A DNA stretch of 64,000 nt from Oscheius sp. JU75 (Eukaryota; Nematoda; Chromadorea; Rhabditida; Rhabditidae), in NCBI GenBank assembly GCA_037178855.1, contig JASJZC010000004.1:1922001-1986000 (forward strand), in the 5' to 3' direction. Of the stretch, positions 21,846 through 35,186 are shown piece after piece. The notes beneath the pieces are model-generated. The model saw nothing but the letters and a program-made list of their open reading frames with translations. It searched no databases and had not been told where the DNA came from. A program made the position numbers and the translations under genes. The stretch's first letter is position 1, and each line of letters opens with the position of its first letter.

Positions 21846-22238
21846 TCAAGGCAGATATTTACAGGCGGCGAAGAGCATAAAGATGACGATGGCGATGAGG
21901 ACGACGTAACCAATGAACTTGGTATTCTCGGGTCTAATGTGTTCGGCTGGTCTCGGAGCAGGCCAAATATACACTGAACTCTATTGTCTTTCTATCCAGG
22001 TGACTCTTACCATGCTGATCGTTCTCGGGCATCGATCCACAGTGCTCACACCTCTTTGGAGCAGCTCCAGCAGCTACACTTTTCTTCTCTGTACATGATT
22101 TTTCATTCATGTGAGTCAAAAAGACATACTCTGAGCAATAGACTTCTTCTTAGCGATTGCATTTGCCGGGTCCATGTAGGGAGGAGGAGTAGTCGGCTCC
22201 TCCGGCTCGACGTGAACGTACTCGTGGATATTGGGCAT
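21846..22238 (-). CDS. Small tail-anchored membrane protein with PPPY motif
   Basis: Three minus-strand exons encode about 105 residues: MPNIHEYVHVEPEEPTTPPP followed by YMDPANAIAKKKSIAQ, then VAAGAAPKRCEHCGSMPEND, then YIWPAPRPAEHIRPENTKF and one C-terminal membrane segment (GYVVLIAIVIFMLFAACKY) before LP and the stop. Introns are 41 and 37 nt. The PPPY motif and CxxC pair (CEHC) face the cytosol if the protein is tail-anchored. It lies tail to tail with the similar small PPxY protein, 68 bp apart. The two are not obviously homologous outside this design. Confidence 0.72.
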
Positions 22239-24595
22239 GTCTGACAATCTGAAACAGTTGTTGATAGGTGGCCAACACGAAAAAGAGTCGAAACGAGTTG
22301 ATCAATTGATTGAACACCCCTGAAGGCGTAAACATGTGATCGAAAAAACGCAGCTGCCTCTTGGACTGGAATAATTGAGAGTAACTGACATGCTGAAAGG
22401 GAGAGAGTGGATCAAAACAAGAGTGGCCAAAACAAGAAAGGCTATTCTAGGTAAACACTCCGAGAGTCAACAAATTCCTCATGAATTCGATTTAGAAGGA
22501 AAGTCAGGTGGCACAGTGAGATCAAACAGTCAGTCGGTCAAACTCTCGTTGCTGTCCACTGCCGCTAGCTATAATTTCAGGCAATGTGGCAGTAGATGTT
22601 TCGTAGGAATTGAACTAGAGGCAAGTTTGCAAAGAAAAAGAAGGTTGTTGTAGAGAAGAGGGTGCGAAACATGTTTATCCCCGCGTATGACCACGTGCCT
22701 ACTCTCATCGACCGATTGGGAGATGATTGCGGAATATCCGTTTCATTGATTTGCGCGCATATTCGTTCGTGACAGGCTGTCAGGGACAGTCTGAGAAAGT
22801 AAATGCAAATGAGAGACAACAACGAATCATGGTGTTCTTAACTGACCAAAGGTGTAGTGGTGTGAAGTAGAAACACTCGGATTCAGCTAGAAAAGAAATG
22901 CCAAACTATAACTGTATAGTCCAACCCCAGGGAACAAGGAACAACATCGAGTTCGGGTACTCCCACTTTCTTGCGCGGTTCGAAAGAGACTGATAGCAAT
23001 GGACAGAGAGACGGCTCCTTCTGTCTTGTCTCTTCTAAAATTGTTTTTGTTTGTTTTGCAAAGCAGTCTGCAGGTAGTCAAACACACCTCAAAAGAGAGT
23101 TCGTAATTGGTACGAATAACCCGGTCACAAGGGGGAAAGGTGTGATAGGAGGAAAACAACCTTGTTTGGTACTTTTGTACCTGTGGGGATGGATGAAATG
23201 CGCGTGCCAACTCGTGACCAGCTGTGGATGGAAGGGGAGGAGACAGTTCAGTCGAGTGACCAGATGGATGCGCCACTTGTCAACTACTGTCAATCGCTGC
23301 GAGACAAACAACTTTGGAATCAAAACAGAAAGTGAACAGTCATTGTGAGAGACAGGTTGACCAGTGGGTGAGAGAGAAATGATCGCGCAGACGCCAATTA
23401 TTAATGTACCAGTCGACCCACACCGACAGAAAGAAGAATTGGGTCTGATTTACGAACTGTGACGTTGACCTTCACAAGCGGGCAGATAAGTTATGGCACA
23501 ACGGCCGAAAAGAGAGACTCTACTGACACGGTGGACAAGAGGAACAGGCAATATAAAAACAGGGGTAGGAGTACTACCACGGGTAGCCTACGGACAGGAA
23601 CAGGAACATAATTTGAGGCTAGGGAATGAGGGTAAATTGACAGATGACTAGAGGGACGGGACAACCAACGTGGGACAAGGAACTGAACAACAACAGAAGG
23701 TGGATAATCACTGGGAAAGGATAGAGACCATGGGATTTGCAGATATTAAAAGAAACTAGCACAAGGCTAGAACTACAAGAACAAAAGATGAGAAGAAGCA
23801 CACAGGGTTACGCCTGGAGCTACAAAGTGACCGCGTCACCACTGGAAAAATTGGACAATGATCCGACCGTTTCCATAAATTCCAGTATCACAGTACTGCG
23901 TAAAAGCATCTCTTTTCTTGGCAAGTTCAACACTTGAGCCGAAGTTTCTTCTTGTGGCATCTTCCAATCACTTGTTCGGTTCTGCTCTTCTGAAAACTTT
24001 GAAAGAGCAAGCAAACGTTGGGAACTGTTTGAAAAAAAAGATGTCTCTACTTCCGTTTTTCCTGCCTTTCAAACAAAGAATTTGGGCGCAGGATCAGATC
24101 ACGGTCAGTTTTTCCTTGTGGCCCGAGGGATTCCAAGAACTGTTTTCCAAAAACCGCTGTGGATTCGAGGAAGAGCCCAAGAGACCAGGTTTAGGCTCGA
24201 GCACAGATTCCATCTTTCGATGGCTGCTTGCAAGTGACGAGCTACCTGTCCGAATTTCCGTCACTTCACCGAATTCAAACCGCAGAAAAAGTACCACTAC
24301 TCGCAATATCTGATGTGTGGCCTGCTTTTAGAAGAATTAGAGGAGACGACGTGGCCTGGAGCGGAGATCGAAGAAGACTGCGAGCTATCAAAAGCGATGA
24401 ATGAAAAAAAATCTCTTTGAATATTGACCTTAGAATACCGTAGGTTGAGCAGGGGGTCAAAAAATCTTTTTTATACAGTAAAAAAATATACCAGCCGAGT
24501 TAATGTTGCAAGAAAAGACACCAAAGATGACGCTAATGGAGAATCAGTTAGCACACTTAAAAATACAACTATCACAGGCGTTACCGGTAGAGATA
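22239..24595. other. Long intergenic stretch, no supported gene
   Basis: About 2.35 kb without a convincing exon. Open frames at 22375-22653, 22971-23348 and 23918-24313 lack splice continuity, homology or supported starts. A TATA-like CAATATAAAAAC is at about 23550. The plus strand between 23500 and 23800 is purine-rich. An unrecognised lineage-specific gene or ncRNA could be hidden here. Confidence 0.45.
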
Positions 24596-25873
24596 TTAGG
24601 ACGAATTATGGGACTCGGCACGATAATGGTAGAATCCCATGGCGCTTTGGGAGATGTTCCAGCCAGCTGTCACAGTTGCAATCCAAGTAATGAAAAGGAA
24701 TGTCATAGGGTAGAGGAAGACCTGTGTCTTGTGGAGGATCGGAAGTGCTGGAATGGGATTTCAGGAAGAATGTGAAACGATTGTACCTGTGTAACCGAGG
24801 AAGGTGATGTAAACATAGTAGACAGCAGCAATGAACCAGATCGTGTTGCCGAGAAGGGAGGCAAAGAAGCTTTGAGAGTCTACCAAATCTGAAACAGGCC
24901 ATATTTACAAAAGAGAAACGATTGCTTACGTGGATAAAGTATTGGAAGGAGTACATGAAGCAGAATGAGCATTGGGAAAAAGGCATTCAGATGGACGTCA
25001 AAGCAATATCCCCATTCCACGTCCTGATCTTTTACTTTTCGAAGGAATTTGTTTGAAAAAGACCTGAAAAATCATTTTAACAACTCGCTTACTAAGAGCA
25101 AACCATAGTGCCGAGGCAATGACGATTCCAGCTCCAATACAGTCGATGAAGATCACCCAAAGGATGAACTTCACGAATCCCCACATTGAAAGACCAAGAG
25201 CCACAGCGTAGAAGACGGATGAAAGGACGAGCGAAAGAGATAGAAGTACAAGGAAAGCGGGGTCATCTCGAGCAAACTGGTCTTTTGTTCCTGAAAAAGT
25301 CATGAGAACCAGCAAATGAAACAGCCTACGTTTTCTATACAAAAAGTTGCGATACACACTGCGAGGTTGTGTCAAAAGATGGAGCATTTGGGACGCAGCA
25401 AACTCGAAGTCCATCTGTCTAATGTGGAGGAAGCGTCGTCCGAAGCGACTCAATTTGTTCCAGGCCGACATCCTTACAGCAGTGAGACAACCGACGCGAT
25501 CCGCTGTGCTGAAAATGAACCATTTAAAAAGAGAAGAGAGCAAGATTTAGTGTGAGTTCAGGGGTCAGCTGCCCGACCAAATGACCACCGCCGTAATCAA
25601 TAGAGAAGAGCACATTGCGCTGCTGGAACAGATGGCCTATTCCTTTTACTTTCCGCAGAGTTATCCTTACGGAGTCTTGACCATCGTTTGATACATTTTT
25701 TTTCATTATTTGACGCAACTAAACAAAAAAACCAACCTTGCACTGTACGTGGAATATCCACCGGGTGATGCGTAGCCGCTACTTGTGCCAATTCGAAATT
25801 GTCTGGATGCGGAAGGAGATTGGATGCCTGATGTACCAGGCTGGGAGTATCCTTGGCCAGGATAGTTGCGCAT
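24596..25873 (-). CDS. unc-50: UNC-50 homologue (Golgi membrane trafficking protein)
   Basis: Exons on the minus strand join to about 295 residues. The N-terminal exon (MRNYPGQGYSQPGTSGIQSP) is linked across a 230-nt intron, in phase, to STADRVGCLTAVRMSAWNKL. Then come RRFLHIRQMDFEFAASQML, YRNFLYRK, GTKDQFARDDPAFLVLLSLS, DVEWGYCFDVHLNAFFPMLI and LLGNTIWFIAAVYYVYITFL, ending GWNISQSAMGFYHYRAE. These are signature segments of UNC-50/GMH1, a multi-pass Golgi/ER protein needed for trafficking of nicotinic acetylcholine receptors. An acceptor (TTGTTCAG) 32 nt before the ATG could receive a spliced leader. The first exon is less certain than the core. Confidence 0.92.
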
Positions 25874-26176
25874 TACCTTTGTTGCTCCAGGATTGAAGCG
25901 CTGAACAAAAAGTATACGGAGTGAATACATTTGAGAGATGTTTAGAAGAAGTAAATATGGAATAGCCATCCGATATAGAGTACACGCGGTCAAATGAATA
26001 GATTTATTAAATAAGTATACAATAAATTAAGGAGACCGATGTAAAACTAGACCCATCAAAATCACATTGGACGAACTGCAAAGAGGATATTTTCGACAGC
26101 ATGCGTTGGAATGCCTTAAAGTTATGTTTTGTGAGGAAGAAAGGAAAAAAGAAAGAATGAACAGAAAGAGCTCACA

Positions 26177-26296
26177 TTAGTTACGGACAGCATTTGGCTT
26201 CTGGTTGGCGGAAATCCAGTGGAAGAGAACGACGAGCATGAACATACCAATGCCGAGAATGTTGGCGGCGATCCCAAGCTGGACATCGGTGATCAT
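26177..26296 (-). CDS. ost-4: OST4, minimal oligosaccharyltransferase subunit
   Basis: A 39-codon uninterrupted frame encodes one membrane helix in the order [20 protein letters not shown] then [19 protein letters not shown]. The start MITDVQL, central helix and polar tail match OST4, a subunit of about 37-40 residues that stabilises the catalytic STT3 in the ER N-glycosylation complex. An acceptor-like TTTTTTCAG|CC lies directly before the ATG. A minus-strand AATAAA near 26000 may end the transcript. Genes of this size are usually missed by automatic annotation. Confidence 0.88.
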   Translation of the reverse strand: MITDVQLGIAANILGIGMFMLVVLFHWISANQKPNAVRN

Positions 26297-26641
26297 TTTG
26301 GCTGAAAAAAGCCAACTTTAGTTCCGAATAAGGGAAGGAAAGGACGGTAAACAAGAGAAAAAGGAACAAGGCGTGGTACACGTGGCACCCCACGCAAACT
26401 GGACTTTTCCTATTGGATTCTACCCAAACTCTTAAAATAGGATGCTAAAACGGGTAAAGGAAATCTATTTCATCGGTATAGATTCAATGCTTCGGTCATA
26501 GAGCCAGCACGGCACAATTTGGCTGCTTGGCTGAGTATCTTATCGATTCGCATTGAGCCATAAACCAGCTGTTTCATTTCCTTTTCCGACTACACTTTTA
26601 ACAGCAAGAGACATGTTTTACTACAGAAAAACATTACAGAA
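26297..26641. other. Divergent promoter region between ost-4 and unc-69
   Basis: About 345 bp separating two divergent housekeeping-type genes. No exon, tRNA or repeat was seen. An AAACAGC/ACAG acceptor-like stretch lies shortly before the unc-69 ATG. Confidence 0.4.
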
Positions 26642-27315
26642 ATGACAAACCAGCAGCATTCTTCACTTGATTTAGGAGATGACATTCCTCTGGCAGATGA
26701 AGGTAAGAAAATTGGAGAAAGAGAGCATTTGATTTCAGAGGACAATACTCTAATGCTCAGCGGACAAACTCCACGACCAGCACAGCCTCTTCCACGTGAG
26801 GAACCTCCAGAAGACCCAGAGGAAAAAGCTCGGCTAATTGCCCAAGTTTTAGAGCTTCAAAATACATTGGATGGTGTGTTTCTTTTAGCTTTTTTCCAAA
26901 TTTGCTAAAGTTTAATAATGTCGGTTTCCCCTATTTCTTACAAAGCTAGAGAGAAACCAAAAGTGAAAGAATAATAAATTAATAGAGAGAATAAGCAAGT
27001 TGATTGAATGCGTGCCCAAATTGGAGTGTCGTGACAAAACCCATAGGCGCATATGTGCTTTTCAACTGAGCGATGCGTATCGATTTAACTTGCACATAAT
27101 TTCAAACTTCTCTTTGCAACTTACAATTTTCTAGCTGCAAACTACCGAACAGGAGAGATTGTCTTACAGATCTAAGCCAACGAGTAGACTCTGTGAAGGA
27201 AGAGAGCCTGAAACTGAGATCGGAAAACCACGTCCTTGGTCAATACATCAACAATCTGATGTCTTCTTCCTCCGTCTTTCAATCTTCCGCCCCTAAAAAT
27301 GGCGTCAAACAGTAA
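26642..27315 (+). CDS. unc-69: UNC-69/SCOC, short coiled-coil protein
   Basis: Exon 26642-26873 ends in [18 protein letters not shown] and exon 27170-27315 continues [20 protein letters not shown] then [20 protein letters not shown]. The coiled coil is almost identical to SCOC, an Arl1-binding Golgi protein whose C. elegans homologue UNC-69 works with UNC-76 in axon outgrowth and vesicle transport. A 296-nt intron separates the exons, unusually long here. A 36-nt segment (26702-26737) has GTAAGA...TTTCAG ends, divides by three and keeps the frame open, so it may be an optional intron. Length is about 110-125 residues, normal for the family. Confidence 0.93.
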
Positions 27316-28480
27316 GCCCAACAGCTCCTTCGACCCTCTGCTCCAGTTAACTCTCTCCCTCTGATACTCTCCTTCTAGTCACGTCGTCTATCATTTCAAT
27401 CTTGCCGCATCCTTTTTGTTCAACCAGCACGTTTCTATATGTCTCAAAACCGTTTTCTCTAACACCTAACCTGCGCTTTCTGTTGTGGTCGTCCGTGGTC
27501 AGTGTCGTCACATTTCAGACTCGAACACGAAGACTACGAGTGGTAGACGACTACTTCTGATTCTCATCTGTCTTCTCACCAGCTTATTCAGTTTGCATGC
27601 TCTTTCAACCGCATATTATGCAGCCTTCAGTTCTCATTCCATCTTATGTATAATTTTGTGTGATAAAGCTTTACTACCAAGGTTATTCTGAAAGACAGAC
27701 TGTTCAAATTACGGAAGACTTTAAAGAGAGAGGGAAATCGAATGTTCTTGGAACAAAGTACAATCAGTCACGTGTTGCAGAACTGTTTCTTATCTAAAGA
27801 CTGGGCACATTGTGCTCTATTTACACCTACACCTACATCCTTTTCTCCATGTTCTTTTAAGTCTTTTGTGTTTATCTACTCCCATAGCGAACAATTGAGA
27901 CACAGTCCAAGGACAAGTCTTTTCCCGTTTAAAGTTGTCGGGCCAATCAGAGGAAGGTCCTGATTATAAGCAACGACTTGGTACTTGCAAGTACTTGATT
28001 CCTGAACAGAGATAGTCGGTCTACCCGGAAAAGAAGAAGAGTTACGTTTCCGGGAACGAGACTATCAATGAGTGGATACCTTGTACTCTCCCCTTAACAG
28101 TCATCGTCCGGTTCAGAGCCCAACTTTCATAGTTTCATTTGTATCTCATTTTCAAGCTTTCTTCAAACGTTTTTTCTATCTACTCGAAAACAAGAAGAGT
28201 CTTCCCGACCTTAATGATTGGCTACCCCGCGTGGCACTCCTTCGTCTTAAACGAATACCATCGATTGTCTGCTTGATTAGAATCAATGACTGAAAAGGGT
28301 CAGATTCTTTTCCAGACACCACTTCTAAGTAGATTGTCTGGTAACCCTCAGAGGGACGGGTGTTATGGGGTCGTCCGTTTCTGAGAAAGCGGTAAAGAAA
28401 ACAGCGGTCTAAACATTGGGGAACTTGTCTCATTTTTGAAACTGTATGTCCCTTGTCTCTCTTCTAGTCTCACCTTTCAG
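27316..28480. other. Intergenic region without supported gene
   Basis: About 1.16 kb between unc-69 and ads-1, both on the plus strand. Open frames at 27742-27963 and 28072-28293 are short and have no recognisable content. Pyrimidine-rich tracts precede the ads-1 start. Confidence 0.45.
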
Positions 28481-30651
<2,171 letters not shown>

Positions 30652-30663
30652 CCCCTCTTTCCG

Positions 30664-30669
30664 AATAAA
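30664..30669 (+). terminator. AATAAA poly(A) signal of ads-1
   Basis: AATAAA lies just behind the ads-1 stop codon and about 180 bp before the next gene on the same strand. Confidence 0.6.
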
Positions 30670-30847
30670 GCCTTTGAAATGTTTCAGTCGGAGGCTGCGA
30701 TTGCTCATTTTAATCCCGGAGCTTCCGTCGTGCGCCTCATCTTGAGTACCCTTCGCCCACTCCTAATAACACGTCCCTGTAGCCTCAGGGCCATTAGTGT
30801 TTCGTCCATCTTCTAGAGTAGAGAGAATGGAAGAATAGGTTTTAGAG

Positions 30848-33670
30848 ATGCCGACACGAGATGCCATTCCAGTCTCTTTCAGAGGAGGTAGTCGATGAGT
30901 CTGCTTCGATTAAAAATTAACACTAACCCTTTACTCTGCTGTTACCGTATACCCACTGTGTTTAGGTATGCAGCCAAAGCTGCAATCTATCCAGGACTGG
31001 AGCAACCGTAACCTGTTCACATCATCTCTCGACTACTGGAATCAAGAACCTGGTCAAGAGGAACACATCTCTGTTCAGAATACAAACTATGGTATCCTCG
31101 TCTAAATCATCTTCTATGTACCCTCACAGGTTCTACTAGCAATGGAAACGGTGGTGATGCTGGAGGTCAGAAAGAAGAAAGTATAGCTGACTTACCGCCA
31201 GAAGATCCTCATGGAGGAAGTAGGTCGTTTGTATTCCTCTTTTTGCAATATGCTCCAGCCGGCGAGAAAATCACGGCACTTCAAGCCGCCTGGAATGTGA
31301 CAAATGCGATCCAAGGAATGTTTATTGTCGGGCTACCAATTGCTGTAAAAGTTGGAGGATGGTGGTCTGTGGGAGCTATGATTGGTGTTGCGTATATCTG
31401 TTACTGGACTGGGCTGTTGTTAATCGACTGTCTGTATGAAGATGGCAAAAAAGTTCGTCACAGCTATCGAGAGGTTCAGGCACTTGTTATATAGTATAAA
31501 AGAGCATTTACAGATAGCAGAATTCTATAGAACAGGTTTTGGAAAATGGGTTCTGGCTGCTCAACTCACTGAACTGCTGTCAACTTGCATAATCTACCTT
31601 GTACTTGCAGCCGATCTCCTTCAAAGTTGTTTTCCAAGCATTGGTAGACGACAAGGGAGGTAATAACCAAGATATTTTAGATAAGCCAGCCTGGATGATG
31701 TTGGTTGCTTCTATTCTCCTGGCCTGCGCTTTTCTTGATTCTTTGGTCCTAGTTTCCCAGTTGTCCTTCGCTAACGCTGTCTCTCATCTTATTGTGAACG
31801 CGATAATGCTCATCTACTGTATTTCTGAAATCAAGAATTGGTCGCTGGGTTCTGTCAGCTTCCGTCTGGACATCCAAACTCTTCCTACCATGATTGGTGT
31901 TGTCGTATTCGGCTACACATCCCATATCTTTTTGCCGAGTCTGGAAGGCAGCATGGAGGTTTATTCAAAGGAAAAAGGACGAAATCAAATGAATATAGGA
32001 ACCGAAAGAATTCAAGTGGATGCTTGGCTGGTCTCACGTGGCTGCAGCTGCTTTCAAGGCAATTTTCGGACTATTCGGATTTCTAACGTTCGGCGAACTG
32101 ACACAGGTGGGAACAACAAGATGACGGAAACAGAATATTCAGCAAGAGATCAGCAACTCCCTTCCAAACCAGAACTTCAAAGTACTCGTCAATCTTGTCC
32201 TGGTAGTCAAGGCACTTCTTTCATACCCGCTTCCCTTCTATGCAGCTGTACAACTTCTAAAAGACAACTTGTTCAGAGGCGTGAAAGTGACGCCGTTCAC
32301 AGGGTACTCCCAGATCAAATTAGAGAAGAAATGGTTTTAGATGCTACAGTCCAGATGGGTCCCTTCGAGAATGGGCACTTTTTCTGAGAATCTTGCTCCT
32401 TATGTTCACACTATTCGTTGCATTATCAGTACCCTATTTGATCGAAGTGATGGGGCTGATCGGAAACATTACAGGTAACCATGATTTATGATAACAAATT
32501 TTCATTAACAAGAACAACTTAGTTGACAGTCTCGTCAGTGTGCTTTCCCTTGAGAATTCCGGTGACACGAGCGCGGCCAGCTGCCTTTCTTTCAACGAGG
32601 GCACGACGATCCTTATCGAGCTTCAGCTTGGTGACAGCAACCTAAAACTGTATGGTTAGACACGCGCGAGAAAATGAGCTAAGGAAACGTTTCTTTCCAT
32701 TCGCTATCTCATCAAGAGCTTGTCATTATCTTGGCGTCCATGGGATCCATAAGCTCGCGTAGATGAAGAAAGGAATATAAGAAACGTACCTTTAGGCCCG
32801 TGGAACTAGTTCAACAAGTGAACCTCACAACCCAGAAAAGTAAAAACTTATTTTGCTGGGGTGGATTCCAATATGGACCGTAGATCCGTTGGCCTTCTCG
32901 CGAGTAATCTTGTCGATGTGAACGACGAATTTCTTACGATAGCAGCGAATGACGCGTCCGCTGTTTCCCCTATGACGACCGCGGGTGACGATGACCTCAT
33001 CATCGACTCTGAAAACTCGTAATGCATTGAAAACTTCGCAATGTATTTACCTGATAGGAATGGCGCGGATTCCATGCTTTCCACGGAGCTCCTTAGTGAG
33101 AGGAGAGGACATGATCCTTCTGCGCTCGTGGGAAGGAGCGTTGAAGTGCTGCTTGCGGCACTTGCCAGAGTCGCTGGTAACGAACTTGTTGAGCTTCATG
33201 CTTATACCCTGGAAAATAAACTTCGGTAATAAAAATCAGATGGAAACCATAAAAAGCTCACAAAAAAATGAAAACTTGAGGATCAAAATTTTTGGGCCCT
33301 TTGCATTCAAAGGACTGTTAGGACGAATTCGTCGCGGGACCCATCCCTACAATTTTGAATTAGCGCGCGCTTTCCCGGCTTCAAAAAGAAAACTTTGAAC
33401 AACGTCAAGTGGAATGCAAAAGTCTGATAGTTACTAGTGTCTGTCTTATATAAGGGGGAAATCAGTAAAGTACTGTTTGCAGGCACTATGCTATCCTTCA
33501 TTTGGCCAGCCCTGTTCCATCTTCACATCAAAAGGAGTCGAATGGTCGACCGAGATAGAAAATTTGATCAGTTTATTATTGGGTTAGGCTGTACTATCTG
33601 CATCACGGGAATCTACTTTTCCTTCATGGAGCTTCTGCGTGCGATAAACAGCGACGAAGCCTCGATGTAA
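30848..33670 (+). CDS. unc-47: UNC-47/VGAT, vesicular GABA transporter
   Basis: Exons encode an AAAP-family transporter of about 510 residues. The N-terminal cytosolic part ([24 protein letters not shown]) comes first, then [93 protein letters not shown] and, in the last exon, [19 protein letters not shown], ending NSDEASM. These are diagnostic of VGAT, which loads GABA and glycine into synaptic vesicles using the proton gradient. The first ATG follows GGTTTTAG, a possible trans-splice acceptor. A 1,008-nt intron (32475-33482), far above the local norm, separates the last two exons and holds rpl-26 on the other strand. Confidence 0.93.
32519..33199 (-). CDS. rpl-26: Ribosomal protein uL24 (RPL26), nested antisense
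   Basis: Three exons encode about 142 residues: [74 protein letters not shown], then [20 protein letters not shown] and [19 protein letters not shown] end ([15 protein letters not shown]). This is full-length eukaryotic RPL26, near the peptide exit tunnel of the large subunit. An acceptor TTTTCCAG lies 9 nt before the ATG. The first intron is canonical (GTAAAT...TTTTCAG). The second should start directly after the HPSK codons, where the sequence reads ATAAGT, that is a GTAAGT donor with A at position +1. The whole gene lies in an intron of unc-47. Confidence 0.9.
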
Positions 33671-33777
33671 TTAGCAGAATGTTGGCGTAGAATAAACAAA
33701 ATTGTGCTACAGTGCTTTATTTGCAGTAAATGTACAGAAACGTATGACGTGAACAAATTATACGTAAACATGTTGAT

Positions 33778-34219
33778 TTATTTTGTCCAGGAGACCTTCG
33801 GAATGTCGTTGAACTCGGTAAGCTCGCTCATCTGCTTGTTGAATTGTTCAACTTTCTCACGATGGCTAACTGCAGCCTTTTTCTGCATTCGCTCTGCCTG
33901 AAAGAATGAAATGCATCGATGGAGAGTACAGACTGGTGTACTGCTTTGGTGTGCTTCTGTAGAAACTATGCCCAAATTGATCTTTTCCAGATCCACTCTT
34001 TGAAAACAAATTAGAAAAAGAACTTACGATTGTAGCTTGTTGTCTCCTCTCAAAAGCAATTTCCGCCTTGGTCTTTTTCGTCACATACGATGTTTCGTCT
34101 TTTTTGATTGTGAGATCGATCATCTTGGGGTCAACCGACTTCTTCTTTTTCTTGAAAAGATCACCTTTTTTCAGTTTTAGATTTCCTTTTGTTGCATCAT
34201 CTTTCTTTGTTGAGGACAT
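33778..34219 (-). CDS. FAM32A homologue
   Basis: Two exons joined by a 145-nt intron encode about 113 residues: MSSTKKDDATKGNLKLKKGD, a Lys-rich stretch (FKKKKKSVDP), TKKTKAEIAFERRQQATI, then AERMQKKAAVSHREKVEQFN and LTEFNDIPKVSWTK. The basic N-terminus, T-x-A-E-x-A-F-E-R/K segment and the invariant C-terminal DIPKVSWTK identify FAM32A, a small nuclear protein found at the catalytic spliceosome where it aids exon ligation. It converges on unc-47 (108 bp between stops) and diverges from eIF5A. Confidence 0.9.
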
Positions 34220-34612
34220 CTGTAAAATTCAATAAAGTAAGGTCAACGGAAGACTAGAAGGAATTCGAAGCAAGACAGAGGCGTGAGATGGTGGGTACGC
34301 AATCTTATGAGAGACACGACATTTCTGTTCAGTCGGAAGATTTCAAAACAACTTTTTTTTTCACAAATTGCCTTCGTGAAACGGCAAAAACGTTTTCATT
34401 TCTTTTGAGTTATCGGTTTGGGAATTTCGAGTTTTGAAATAAACTCAAAACGCGCGCCAACAGGTCCTGCCACGTTTTTACAGTAACCTGTTTTGACCAA
34501 CAGACGAATCCCAAAATACATTCCCATTCTATTTCTCCTGTGTTTCTGCACACTTCCTTTTTGTCTGTTGTGTATATCTCACCTTGTATTTTTGCAGGAA
34601 CCTTCGAAAAAA

Positions 34613-35186
34613 ATGGCCGACGAGCACCATGATGAAGAGTTCCACTCTGCCGAATCCGGAGCAGCTGCCACCTTCCCTAAGCAATGTTCCGCCCTAAGAA
34701 AGAACGAGCACGTCATGATCAAAGGCCGTCCCTGCAAGGTTAGTCTTTCTTATGCACCTCTAAATGCAATTTAGATCGTCGAGATGTCCACCTCCAAGAC
34801 TGGAAAGCACGGACATGCCAAGGTTCATCTCATTGCCATCGATATCTTCACCAATAAGAAGCTCGAAGATATCTGTCCTTCCACTCACAACATGGACGTC
34901 CCCGTTGTCAAGCGTCAGGATTTCATCCTGATGTCGATCGAAGACGGATTCTGCTCGCTGATGCACCCGGATACTTGCGATCTGAAGGACGACCTCAAGG
35001 CTCCCGAGGGCGAAATCGGAACACAAATCAAGGACGCTCTTGAGAAGGCCGGAGCTGACGGAACCGATGTCCTGGTACGTGCCTCTTGTTATATTATGTG
35101 CTTATGTTTCAATCCAGGTCTCGGTCGTCGCTGCTTGTGGAGAAGAGGCAATTCTCGGATTCAAGATCAGTACCAAGAACGCCTAA
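34613..35186 (+). CDS. Translation factor eIF5A (hypusinated)
   Basis: Three exons encode about 160 residues. [20 protein letters not shown] leads to [18 protein letters not shown], then after a 35-nt intron [20 protein letters not shown], where the Lys in KTGKHGHAK is the hypusine site. [15 protein letters not shown] ([20 protein letters not shown]) and the C-terminal [14 protein letters not shown] complete the OB-fold domain. eIF5A relieves ribosome stalling and promotes termination. A pyrimidine-rich tract and CAG lie just before the ATG. C. elegans has two such genes (iff-1, iff-2); which one this matches was not decided. Confidence 0.96.

Noticed and set aside
22971-23348. Open frame of 125 codons as a gene
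   Set aside because: An overlapping frame of similar length exists on the other strand, composition is not protein-like, and no splice partner or homology was seen.
23918-24313. Open frame of 131 codons as a gene
   Set aside because: No recognisable domain, no plausible exon continuation, and a competing frame on the minus strand.
34493-34774. Longer N-terminus for eIF5A beginning with a hydrophobic stretch
   Set aside because: eIF5A is a cytosolic protein and MADE is the usual start; the upstream part is the untranslated leader or an intron.
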